Assembly (NCBI RefSeq): GCF_021730395.1
Contig: NC_069362.1
Span: 77,640,001-77,704,000 of the forward strand
Source of the DNA: Mercenaria mercenaria
Lineage: Eukaryota > Mollusca > Bivalvia > Venerida > Veneridae
Length of the DNA: 64,000 bases
Direction of reading: 5' to 3'
The position numbers and the translations under genes were made by a program. Of this stretch, positions 1 through 11,700 are shown piece by piece (within the stretch, counting starts at the first letter, position 1; every line of letters begins with the position of its first letter). The notes under the pieces are model-generated. The model was not told the DNA's origin. It saw nothing but the letters and a program-made list of their open reading frames with translations, and made no database searches.

Positions 1-481
1 TGCTGGATCCCCTTTATTTTAACTGACTGCATAATTAAAACACTTTTTCAGATAATTTATTACTGTTGCAGTTAATTTATTACTTTTCTCTTTTAATTTG
101 TAAAGATCACTTGTAAACCCTTTAGTCACGTGATTTTTATCACTGCACTATTCTCACGTATGTTGTGCTATCGTCGTCCATAACTACCTTTTTAATATTT
201 AACCATTGACATTTTAGATTCTTAATTCCTCTAACCGCTAAAAAGGATTGCATTGCCTTCGACGAACCAGAGAAGTTCGTCTGCAGTCATGAAACTTTGC
301 TTTTTTCTCTTTCTTTTGGCTGATCTTGCATATTCTACACGACTTCTTAGCAACTCCAAAGTCAATACATTTCCTCATTTCTTTACCAATTAAGGTTAGA
401 TGACCTAGATGTTTACAAAATAAAAAAATAAAAAGTAAAAACATTTAAATATCACAATGCAAATATATGCAGCCGTAATCC

Positions 482-765
482 GTAGGTTAGTTACTAATAA
501 ACTGTTTAGTAGGCAAACTGAATTTGATTGGTTTACTAAAGTGAAAGTCATGTTTGGCTACTAGTACAAAATAAAACTTAACAAGTAAACATTAACAAGT
601 AAAACTGGTGAGTAGGCAAAACGTTAATGAATTTGATTAGTTTGCTAAAGTGAAAGTCATATTTACTACATGTATAATGTACTAGAACAAAATAAAATAA
701 AAATATTAACAAGTAACACTGCTGAGCAGGCAAAATGTGAATTTCACTAGTTTGCTAAAGGAAAT
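482..765. repeat. Degenerate tandem repeat, ~110 bp unit, about 2.5-3 copies
   Basis: Three successive blocks share the words TAGGCAAA, AATTTGATT, TTTGCTAAAGTGAAAGTCAT and AACAAGTAA, at about 508, 611 and 725. The unit is about 105-115 bp. There is no coding capacity; this is an AT-rich intergenic minisatellite. Confidence 0.6.
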
Positions 766-1027
766 ACCCCGAAGTGAGACATTAACACCGACGTGTGATT
801 ATGATTTTTCAGTTGAGGACCTAGTGTTGTACACGATACACCCTTCACGGGTGTAGTTACAATTCTGTTAATCCCATAAACAGTAACGAAATTATGGCCG
901 AAATGGGATAGAACGAACAAATGCACGTGCAGATAAAAAAAATGAACAGACGAATCGACGGACATTCCTCCTTTCAAAAGTGTAAAAACGAGTGTTAAAT
1001 ATTCAATGAAATTTGAATGGGTTTTAC

Positions 1028-1110
1028 CTGATAAACTATTATGGTTCTGACCACTTCCTCTCTTCTGCCAGCCTCCATCCAGTAATACAGTGGCATCGTC
1101 GTGTCCGTTT
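1028..1110 (-). pseudogene. Possible Mutator-like transposase exon (fragment)
   Basis: On the minus strand an 83 bp segment is bounded by an acceptor-like TTTCACAG and a donor-like GTAAAAC. It reads NGHDDATVLLDGGWQKRGSG followed by QNHNSLSG. The DGxWQKRGxG...NSLSG pattern resembles the conserved start of the Mutator-like transposase domain common in invertebrate genomes (family knowledge from memory). No neighbouring exon was recognised on the same strand, so it is either an isolated fragment of a mobile element or one exon of a gene extending off the left edge. The surrounding 145-residue frame (747-1184) is otherwise unconvincing. Confidence 0.35.
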
Positions 1111-3114
1111 CTGTGAAACAGTAATTTATGTGTAGTTCTTTTCATTACAGTAACGCACGCCCAGAAAGTAAGTGATTTTCTCATTTGATGCTATGGAGAA
1201 TTATAATACGAAAAGCTACCGCCATGTTATTGAAATTCAGCTGAAATTGAAATATATTTTACTTTAGAGTTACATAGCGAATCATATATAAAAATATGCT
1301 TTGAAGGTGATCATTTATTATAAATGGAGAAAACCGTTACAAAAACTGGTGGACAAAAGTTTTTTGTAACAAGTTCTTACCAGTTTTTAAAAAACTACTA
1401 ATAAAATGTTCACTCTTGAAAAAAAACTTGCAAAAAAAAGGCATTTATTTGAAAAAAGCTGCTATTTCAATGCTATTTCATTGCTAATTTTAGCAGTTGT
1501 TTTTCCTAAGGGAGGGCAACATTAATCCACCTCAAGTGCCGCTTTGTGTCAAACAGTTTTAAAATTTCTTTGATTAAAGCAGGCGGCATATATCCTTGAC
1601 TATATCCATTTCATCATCTTGAGCTGTTCAGTGTGACCTTGAACACTGACCTTTTGAAGTTATTTTAAATGTGCCAATGCATGAGAATGTGACAGACTTG
1701 AAAAATATCTTGACCTTGCTTTGACCTTGACCTTTGAGGTACTGACATAGGCCATGCGTGTATAACGCTCTCTCATAATGGTAAACATTCGTAACTCCGA
1801 AACAAATGACAATGTTCTGGATTGGACAAGATCCAATAATCCATGGCTATATTTTAATTAAAGCTAGAAGTACCTTTTTTAAAAAATACTGACATTAGTG
1901 CCAATCATTTTTACAATCCGCAGACAAAACAAGGCATGCACATACACTCAACCACCATTGTGGTATCGCTACGTCGAGTTCACAACAAGTGGGCTCTACA
2001 AAATACTTATGTTTCCAGTAACCTGTCAGACCCATATTTTTACAGAATTATATGAAAAAATAGGAATGTGTATACAATTGACACTGATGCCTCCTGTTAT
2101 GCCCACTTTTTACTTAGTCTAGGGCCACAACTCTGATATTAATAGGGTCAAGGTCAAACAAACGCCTGGTGCACAACTTCTGATATGTGGTGTTTAATTT
2201 TAAATGAAAGAATGACGGACATACAGCAATTTTCTTCAGTACACATGAACGGTGTCATTTTGCCAATGTTTGGTCCAAATTCAGCATTCTGAGGTGCTAA
2301 TTCCGATCATTACTGTGCTAGCTACTTTCACTTTTTCAGTCATTTTTCCACTAGCAAATGAGAGTTTTGCTAATATAAAAATCCTCAAAATTTTAATGCT
2401 ATTTTTGTCTTATTCCAAATGTATACTTATTTTTATCTATATCATAGTATAATTTATACGTGACCCTGTAACATACGTTAAAACAAAATCAATTTATTTA
2501 GCAGGCGAATATTGCCAATCGAGGTATATAGCTCGTTCGGCTACTGGTAGAACAAAAGAAAACATTCTTTTTCAACATTAAAAGAAAGTTATGTGGAAGC
2601 TAATGTCCACAGTATGGGTACTAGGACTTATTACTGTCACTTACCAGATTGGCGAGTAAACATGAAGCGCATAATCTTTTAAAATGTCTCTTTTCTCCGT
2701 TTCAAAAACTGTGGTGCACGTAACCGTTACAGTATGTAAAGCGAAAGTCTATTGGTTATTACGTCTACAGGTGACCTCCCAGCCAATGAAAAGTCTTGTA
2801 TTATCGCTCAATTTACTGGTACCGACTGCAATACTCTACTCTATAAGGACAGATACAATAGAGTGGGAACCATGCAGTGAACAAAACGGTTTTACAGTAA
2901 AATCCTTCACAGCAATTTCGACTACATAAAAAACTTTTCAATAATGTTGCTTTCAGGATTCTAACCGATGCAACGGCGATTTCAACCGATGTTTTCTATC
3001 GGCAATCTGTTTTATTGAAAACACAATCTAAATAAGTGATCAGAGGTGAGCTATTGTGAGTATTTGCAATTGTCATGTGTTGTCAGCAATTTGCTTCAAC
3101 AGACATATTCTACC
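1111..3114. other. Intergenic stretch, no gene recognised
   Basis: AT-rich sequence with only short spurious frames. Around 1690-1740 and 2140-2160 there are TGACCTTGACC/GGTCAAGGTCA words in both orientations, suggesting decayed remnants of the GGTCA-type arrays seen intact elsewhere in the window, but no element ends are recognisable. Confidence 0.4.
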
Positions 3115-3640
3115 AAACTGTTGGAACAATTACCACCAAACTTTTACGTAGTCATTTAATGATGGTAAACAAGTGTGCCAAGTTTCAAATTAATATAGCT
3201 TTTATAGTTTCTGAGAAAGGGTGGACCTAAACAATAATTTTAACCAAGTAAGTACATTAAGGGCTATATAATTCTGACAAAATCATGAAAATGCATATCA
3301 GAGTCATGGTTCTAGGCCTACGCAGTCACCTAATGATGATAAACAAGTATACAAAGTTTCAAAGCTGTAACATTTATATTTTCTGAGAAAAGGTGGGCCT
3401 AAACAAACATTTTAACCAAGAAATTAAAATTTTCTTAGTACTAAAAGAGCCATAATTCTGACAAAGTGCATATCAGAGTTATAGCTCTTGGCCTGAACAT
3501 TCACCTTATGATGATAAACAAGTGTGCAAAGTTTCAAAGCTGTAGCTCTTTCAGTTTTTGAGAAAAGGTGGACCTAAACAAAAAATTTAACCAATACTGA
3601 GGCTGACGATCAAGTGACGACAATACCTCATAGATTTGTT
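3115..3640. repeat. Tandem repeat, ~175 bp unit, 3 copies
   Basis: The phrase GATGRTAAACAAGTRTRCMA followed by AGTTTCAAA recurs at about 3161, 3335 and 3510, giving a 174-175 bp period. Each unit also carries TTTCTGAGAAAaGGTGGrCCTA and a CATATCAGAGT word. It resembles the core arrays of the Helentron-like elements described below, but neither terminus is visible. Confidence 0.7.
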
Positions 3641-3999
3641 TCAAATATTACACAAGCTAAAAAAAGATCCATACTAAATGCTGTTTACTACGGCAACAGA
3701 AAGAAAAAAGTCTTTAAGTTCAAAATAATGTCCAAAAAGTGGTCTTTGGTGACCATATATCGAATTCCTTCAAATAATTTCATTTAGTAAAAATATGGCC
3801 ACCAGACACAGTCGGTCTGGTTTTCTCTATTTTGCTATTTAGAAAATTAAAAAACGTGTCAGAAATGCCCAATTTCAAAATAATTTGACGGAAATATTAT
3901 TTAAGTGACCCTTTACCAGTAATACTTAAAATAATTGTGATTGGTTATATATTTCCTTATATGCCTGCATATGAAACATTAAAAATCATCTTGTCAATA

Positions 4000-4196
4000 A
4001 AATCTGGAAAGTAGATCCCTCGGAAGCTATATGAAAACAAGGCAAACAGTGAAAATTGCAGACTCGGTTTGATTGAGTCTGTTCATGAGCAGTAATGGTA
4101 AATGCAACACTTCCCACGCCCTCTAGCACCGGCTTAAGCAGAATTCAATCTTCAAATCTAAATGAGTTGAAATCAATGATACCGAAGGACCAGAAA
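4000..4196 (-). repeat. Interspersed ~195 bp repeat, full copy (family R195)
   Basis: This segment runs from AATCTGGAAAGTAGATCC to GAAGGACCAGAAA and closely matches 55397-55590. There, comparison with an empty duplicate (39361-39400) fixes the ends precisely. A third, partial copy lies at 4279-4397. The ends show only a very short inverted match (TCTGG/CCAGA). No coding capacity; a small non-autonomous transposon is likely. The strand is arbitrary. Confidence 0.7.
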
Positions 4197-4278
4197 ATAT
4201 AACAACACTGAGATGAAGTCGAAGCGACTTTTTACGGCCGCCACACAGCAGTTAACACCCGCTGTTTTGAAGTAAATA

Positions 4279-4397
4279 AAATCTGGAAAGTAGATCCATC
4301 GGAAGCAACGAAAACAAGGCAAACAGTAAAAATTGCAGACTCGGTTTGACTGTGTCTGTTCATGAGCAGAAATGGAAAATGCAACACTGTCCACGCA
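4279..4397 (-). repeat. Partial copy of the R195 interspersed repeat
   Basis: It repeats the first ~120 bp of the 4000-4196 element (AATCTGGAAAGTAGATCC..., then the GACTCGGTTTGACTGTGTCT region) and stops near CAACACTGTCCACGC. It lies only ~80 bp from the full copy in the same orientation, so local duplication is likely. Confidence 0.6.
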
Positions 4398-4894
4398 ACA
4401 CAAACCATATTTTAAAATTATTCCTTAGAAGTGTTACTTGTGCCACAGTAAAGAGGAAAAATTTGTAAACAAGATAATAAACTGTTTCTTGGTATGCAGT
4501 TTTAGACAGTTATTTAGGCAGTTATGTAAACAGGTAACACTTTGTCAGTAAAACAATTAAAATTTTGTTTTTCTAAGTAGGCAGTTTTCGGCAGTTAAAT
4601 AAACTGGTTTTGCTTTACGAGCAAATTTATTTAAAAAAATGAATCTAGAAAATAACTGCTTATTATTTAGTATAAAACAGTACAAGTCTTTTTAACTGTC
4701 AAAAAAACTATTGAAAATTGGTCAAGTAACAGTTACTTTCACACCAGTTTTGGCCAGTCAAATTGTCCGCTTTAAGACTTATAACTTCTCTATTATGAAA
4801 CAGTCAGAGTCAGAATTTCTGCAACTGAAAATGTCAAAGTATAACTTCTCCGCATCATGAAATAGTAAGAGTTAGAATTTCCGCAACGGAAATA

Positions 4895-5052
4895 TATCTG
4901 TCATTATTCCGCATGTTCTCCGCATGTCCGCAGATTCTCCGCAAATCGAAAATTCTTTTTTACGGAGAATCTGCGGATTTTCCGCTATTTTACATCAATT
5001 TTTCCGCAGCATTTCCGCATTTTCTCCGCTTCTTGAAATGCAATGCGGAAAT
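4895..5052. repeat. TCCGCA word cluster with hairpin
   Basis: About ten TCCGCA or TGCGGA words occur in ~160 bp, in both orientations. A perfect 15 bp inverted repeat TCCGCAGATTCTCCG (4927-4941) / CGGAGAATCTGCGGA (4963-4977) sits inside. It resembles the interior of the short-word MITE-like elements elsewhere in the window, but no terminal repeats were found. Confidence 0.5.
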
Positions 5053-5685
5053 CTGAGCTAAGGGCAGCAGGCTTAGGGTTTAACTCAGAATTTAAAATCC
5101 TGCAAGAGAAACAAATAAATTTTTGACAGATTATGCAGTTTTTTGGTTGTACTTTTGTTTGTTAAAATATTAAGTGCATCGCTTTCATATAATGTATATC
5201 TGAAGAAATGTTATAATACGCCTTATTCTAAGAGGTGAGTGGTGGTAAACCATTAAAAGCAAATGTTAATTATAAGCTAATAAAATTTGAATACTTTCCT
5301 GTATATCTCTCATGCTATTTATCTAAAGGTATTTCCTGGAATGGGTATTTGCTTTCGAGTGATTAATGAAAACCGAGTTATGAGAGAAATTTCCTGTTAA
5401 TTGCAATGATTGCAATGTTGTAGCATAGAAGGTTTCAAAAGGGAGAATGTTGTTAGAATGATAAAATCAAAGATGTAATAACAAGAATAATTCATGTACA
5501 CAAACGCTTTTAGCCATATTATAAGGTACGTATACCATATGCGAAATTTCAGTTGCTTATATTCGATAATTAATGCATCTGCACGAAAATGATTTGAATA
5601 AAGCCTGTCTATGACTTAATGATTTACGAAATGAGTTTATTTTATACCATCAATTTAACCAATACATACTCTGAAATATTCAGAC

Positions 5686-5736
5686 ATGGCTGAAATACCT
5701 ACTCCATTAAGGCAACCGGAGATTAAATTCACACAG
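5686..5736 (+). CDS. ALDH1A: First coding exon of the aldehyde dehydrogenase
   Basis: The short exon encodes [17 protein letters not shown] and ends at CACAG|GTTTTG. It joins in phase 0 to exon 2 ([10 protein letters not shown]) at 10471. The PEIKxTK/Q-IFINNEW junction is a hallmark of ALDH1A/ALDH2 proteins, which supports this distant start across a 4.7 kb intron. The in-frame sequence running into exon 2 from 10393 is intron, because an acceptor ends at 10470. Confidence 0.85.
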
Positions 5737-8700
5737 GTTTTGTTTTATATATTTTTATAACATTTTGAAAGTTTGAGGTGTCTGTATTGTTTGTGCTTGT
5801 GGCACCACCAATAGGTTATAACACTGCAGTGGTAACGCATTGTAATGAATAATGAAAAGTTTATATTATTTTTAAAAGACAATCAATATTCTATTTGAAA
5901 CATTGCTTTAAAATGTGATATGCGTGTTCTATAGGTTCCATTGATAAATCGTGAGCTTGCCTCCAGAAACCTGCGAACAAATTGCTTGCCCTTCAGTCAG
6001 AGGGAGGACATACAGTGGTATGTTTTAAGGATTAAGTGAACAAATTGTTTCACTGTAACAGAAATGGCCGGAGTTTAAATTAAAAGTACATGTACTAATG
6101 GAATTTCTGATCGGTAAGTGGGTTTTAGCTATAAATTTCACAAAATGAATACGTCAGTGCTGTGACACAAAGCCTGTTCTTTAGAAACGTTGCATTTAAA
6201 GCCGAATAACCGGTGAGATGAATGAATTTCATGGAAAGTTTTGGGCTTTGGCGCAAAGATTACAAATAATTGTCTTGATTTTTTTACATAATTTTGACCT
6301 TCCCCTGTAAATATGACACTTCTTTGCAAGTTGTAACTGTACATGTCATTCTTGTAGATATGCCTATTCGCCAAAACTGAAAGTTCTACTTGCCCTGACA
6401 TTATTTGAGCCGTGCCATGAGAAAACCAACATAATGGCTTTGCGACCAGCATGGATCCAGACCAGCCTGCGCATCCACGCAGTCTGGTCAGGATCCATGC
6501 TGTTCGCTTTTAAAGCCCATTGGAATTGGTGAAACTGTTAGCGAACAGCATGGATCCTGATCAGACTGCGCGGATGCGCAGGCTGGTCTGGATCCATGCT
6601 GGTCGCAAACCCACTATGTTGGTTTTCTCATGGCGCAGCTCATTTGTTCCTGATGCTAGCACCAAAATGCTAGAGAGTTATGTCCCCTTTTTACTGGAAT
6701 TTCAGGGATCGGCATTAATTCTCCCGCATTGAATGTATGCACACATTGAATGTACACTATTAAACATATTTTAAACCTAACCCTAACCTTTAGTTAGTAT
6801 ATTGTACACTCAATAAGAGCGTACATCTAATAGGGGCGATTTAATATTGTGCATTACTTTTGTAGACAATTTCCAGGAATTATGTCCCTTTTATACCTAT
6901 TTGATGTTTTGATATACGGGAGTACTGACTTATAATATTTGAAAACAAAAATTTTTCCATTTAACCGTGGAGTTTCCTACATGACACAAGAAAATGGATT
7001 AAATGCTGGTTATTACAAACAAACAACATTACTTCAATAGCTAGTTTGACAAAATATAAAGTATTGAGTAAACGAAAAAAATATGTAAGGCAGTTAAGCT
7101 CATCAAAAGCAATGTAAAATAAGAGCGAAATTAAAGTAGAAGATAAAACGAAAGATATAGAATTAAAATTTATGATACCTCAATGACAGGAATATCGGAA
7201 AAGCAAATCCGCTTTGACAAACATACGTTTACAGTCAAACTTAATGTGTTTACTCTACCAAATAGGGGCTGAATTTAAAGGAAAATGGCCAGACAGTGTT
7301 GACTGTTCAAGAAGAACCGACAGTTTTCGAAAATAGGCATATCTACATGAATGAGTATTTATAACATACAGAGACCTGTCATATTCACAGGAGAAAGGGG
7401 CAAAAAATAACATAAAAAATAAAGACATTTATTTGTAATCATTGCATCCGAGCCCAAAATCTTCCAAAATATGTTTTCTCTTTATAAATAAGACACCATG
7501 TTGGTAAAGAATTGGCTTTTCTTAATATCACTGGCACATTCATTTTGTGAAATGTTATGCAAACCCCAATTTACCAGTCAAATATCCCTTTAACAAAAGT
7601 TCCTTTGGTTTCAAATTATTTAAAATACAGCCATTTTTGTCACAGCTAAACATTTCGCTTACTACTAGAAGTATAAAATATAATTTATTTTTATAGCTCT
7701 TTGGCTTACTTAATCCTTAGAGCATACCACTGTATGCCTTCCCCCATAAGTGCAACTGTAGCAACGCCATGCGATGAAGTCACATAGCTGACTTCAGAAA
7801 TGTATAGACCTAAACTGACATGAGGAAAGTTGAAGTCATATAGCTGCCTTATGATGGTTATACGCTCTAAGTAGAGTAAGCAATGTTGAAGCCATATAGC
7901 TGCCGTGTGGTAGGTATTCCCTTTAAGTGGGCTGGGCAATGTTGAAGTCATACATGCAGCTGCCTTGCGAAAAGTGAACGCTATAAGTTAGGATGAGCAA
8001 TTTTCGTCACACAGCGGCATTGTGACAGGTATACGCCGTAAGTTGAAGTCATTCAGCTGCCTTATGAAAGGTGTACCCCGTAGGTGGTTTGCACAATATT
8101 GAAGTCACACAGCTGCCTTGCTACAGGTGTACGTCGTACGTTGAAGTCATTCAGCTGCCTTATGAAAGGTGTACCCCGTAAGCGGTTTGCACAATATTGA
8201 AGTCACACAGCTGCCTTACTTACAGGTGTAAGTCGTACGTTGCAGTCATTTAGCTGCATTATGAAAGGTGTACGCCATAAGTGGGATGAGGAATGTTGAA
8301 GTCATTAATCTGCCGTGTGACAGATATACACCGAAAGTTGGGTTAGTGAAGTGAGGTGAGCAGTGTTAAAGTCACAATACTGCCTGGGCCTCCGTGGTCG
8401 AGTGATTAAGGTCGCTGACTTCAAATCACTTGTCCCTCATCGATGTGGATTCGAGCCTCACTCGGGGCGTTGAACTCTATGTGAGGAAGCCATCCAGCTG
8501 GCTTACGGAAGGTAGGTGGGTCTACCCAGGTGCCCGCTCTTGATGAAATAATGCACGGAGGGGCACCTGGGGTCTTCCTCTCAAAGCTGGAAAGTTGCCA
8601 TATGACCTATAATTGTGTCGGTTCGACGTTAAACCAAACAAAATAAATAAATAAATAAATTTTAAAATGTGTACACCGTAAGTAAGTTGAGAAGTACTGA

Positions 8701-11700
8701 AGTATCACAGCGCCTTGTGACAGGTATACACCATAAGTAAGGTGAGTAATGTTTAAGTCTTACAACTGCCTTGTGAAAGGTGTATACCATAAGCGAGGTT
8801 AGCAGTGTTGAATTCTCACAGCTGCCTTGTAAAAGGTGTTAGCTGTAAGTTCAGCAGTGTTGTAGTCACACAACTGTTTGTAAAATGTGTATGCCGTAAG
8901 TAAGGTGAGTAGTATTGAAGTATTACAGCGGCCTTGTGACAGGTATACAACGTAAGACAGGTGAGCAATGTTGAAGTCTCACAGCTGTCTTGTGACATTT
9001 GTACGCCGTACGTTGAAGTAATTCAGCTTCCTTATGAAAGATGTTCACCGTACTAAGCAATGTTAAAGTCATTATGCTGCCGTGTGACAGAAATACACCG
9101 TGAGTTGGGTGGGCAATGTTGAAGTCACACAGCTGGCGTGTGAAGGGTGTACGCCGTAAATGAGATGAGCAGTACAGCTGCCTTGTGAAAGTAGTGTGCC
9201 ATAAGTGAGGTGAGCAATGTTAAAGTTACATAGCTGCCTTGTAAAAGGTGTCTGTCATAAGTAAGTTATACAGTGCGGAGGTCACATAACTGCCTTGTAA
9301 AAGATGAATGTTGTAAGTAAGGTGAGCAGTCTTGGAAGTCATACCACTGCCTTATAAAAGATGTAAGCCGTAAGCAAGGTGAGCAGTGTTGGAGTTATAC
9401 AGCAGTCTCCGTAAGTGTGATGAGTGATATTGAAGTCGGACAGCTGCCTTGTGACAGGTATACGCCGTAAGTTGGGTGAGCAATGTTGAAGACACACAGC
9501 AGCCTTGTGATATAAAGTAAGCAGCTGCCTTGTAAAAGATGTACGCCGTAAATAAGGTGAGCAGTGTTGCAATTATACAGTTGCCTTGCTAAAGGTGTAT
9601 GCCGTAAGTGGGATTGGTAATATTGAAATCAAACAGCTGCCTTTTGACAGGTATACACCGTAAGTTCAGTGAGCAATGTTGAAGTCACACAGCGGTAATT
9701 GTAGACAATGTTTAGAGGGTATGACAATTTTGTTTGTATGCTAGGTCGTCCTAAATTATTTCAATGACCATACTGCATTTCAAACAAATGAAGAATCTAT
9801 TATCGTATCAATATTTGACCTAATGTGTAGCAATTTTGTTTCCTTGGCAATGTAAATCAGAGTTGCAGATTAACTTGAATTTGAGATATAAATTTAAACT
9901 GTTCCTTAATTTTGAAGCAATTTCTGTACTTTTCAGACTAGGACAGAAACACTATATCTAAAACTTACGAAAGCATATTATGAACGGAATTTTCTCAAAA
10001 CACATAATGGCGTCATTTACAGTAAATGTATACATCAATGATTAGACATTTTCTGAATAATAAAGTATGTATCCTTTTCAATAAAAGAACAATTTTAGGA
10101 CACATTTCAGTTAAATGATCGCACTACAGCCTCGAAATAGACATAATTTGAAATAAGCATTGTCCCTGAGACATGGTTTCTATTTTAAACATGTCATTTG
10201 ATCTGCTTTTAGGGAGTATGTTGAAATTTGGATTGACTCTAGTTCAAATGTTACAACCATCCTGTATACAGGCATGGAAATGTGGCTAAAGTTTTACGTA
10301 AAATGGTAATATTCCGTCTATTTCGAGGCCTGTCGCTTGTTTGGTGCAGTTGAACGCTACCCTTTCATATTTGATTTTGTCTGACGGAACATATGGTCAG
10401 CTCCTCGATAGGCAGTTCTAAAAGTCAAGGGGGTCTTACACGAGTATCTTTTTTATTTTACGCATATAAGATTTTCATCAATAACGAATGGGTGGACTCT
10501 GTCAGTGGAAAGACATTTTCAACAATCAATCCAGCGAATGGCAAGACAATTTGTAATGTTCAAGAGGGAGACAAGGTATGTTCTGTTCAACAGTTTCTGT
10601 TTCTTTATTTATAATAAAATAACACTGTTCTTACATACTTTTACACATTTATATTGTTCGTACGTCAATCCTGTTTTCTGGGTTTTTTAAAGCGTTTATA
10701 CAATCATTATCCTTTTAATTAAACCTTCTATGGTTCAAACGTATGAATACTTTTATACTGTTTGAAATAATGTTTATTTACAAGATATGGATATGAATTA
10801 AATATAAAATATAATAGTACAATTATTCAGTTGTTGATAATGCCTAATTCAATGGCACAATAACTCACTCGACTTCAGGCAAATGTTGAAAGTGAATTTA
10901 AATTCATTACACGATATAATATTGCCCTAGTCATTGCACCAATATATCGTGCTATTGCAGGCAGACATAGATAAGGCTGTTAAAGCCGCAAAGAAGGCAT
11001 TAGAGTTTGGTTCCCCATGGCAACAGATGGATGCAAGCAAAAAAGGGGCTTTACTTCATAAGTTCGCTGACCTTGTGGAGCGGGACAGAGTATATCTTGC
11101 TGTAAGGCGGCGTTTAACTTTAAAGCAAATATTTTCAACGGATGCATTTCTTTTATCAAATACATTTTTGTCCTATATGTAATGTGTACTGACATGCGCG
11201 TAGCGTGGCATACTCAGTTACTCGACTGAGTAACATTTAAAAAAGGCTAAAAACTCCGTAGAAGCAATATAAAACTGATCAGGAGTGGGTATGAGGGTAG
11301 GGACAATGTCATAGCATATGAGTATGTTGTTGTCTTGGTCCTTGACTAATAATTTTTGTGACGGCAGATTGCTGTTGCTCTTTTATCAAAATTTCGATCA
11401 AAATTTATAAATTTTGTTGTTTTTTCTTGCTCCACTTGCACTTGTTATTGTAAATACATATTTAAATCTAAATGCATTGAAAATTCTAAATATATATATG
11501 ATTTCAGATGCGTATATATACTATAGCTGGTAATGACCAAAAGAACGATCTTCCTAATGGCAACTGTCCATCACTAGTAAAATTTGGAAGGATAAGCAAC
11601 CGTGTCTGTAACAACTATCAATTCCCAAGCATTATTTCCAAAACAAAAATAAGTTATCTATCCCATAATCAAAGAGAATCAACGAGAGCAAAAAGAACAG

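Noticed and set aside
10393-10470. Alternative N-terminus MVSSSIGSS... running into exon 2
   Set aside because: A splice acceptor ends at 10470 and a family-typical exon 1 joins in frame from 5686-5736.
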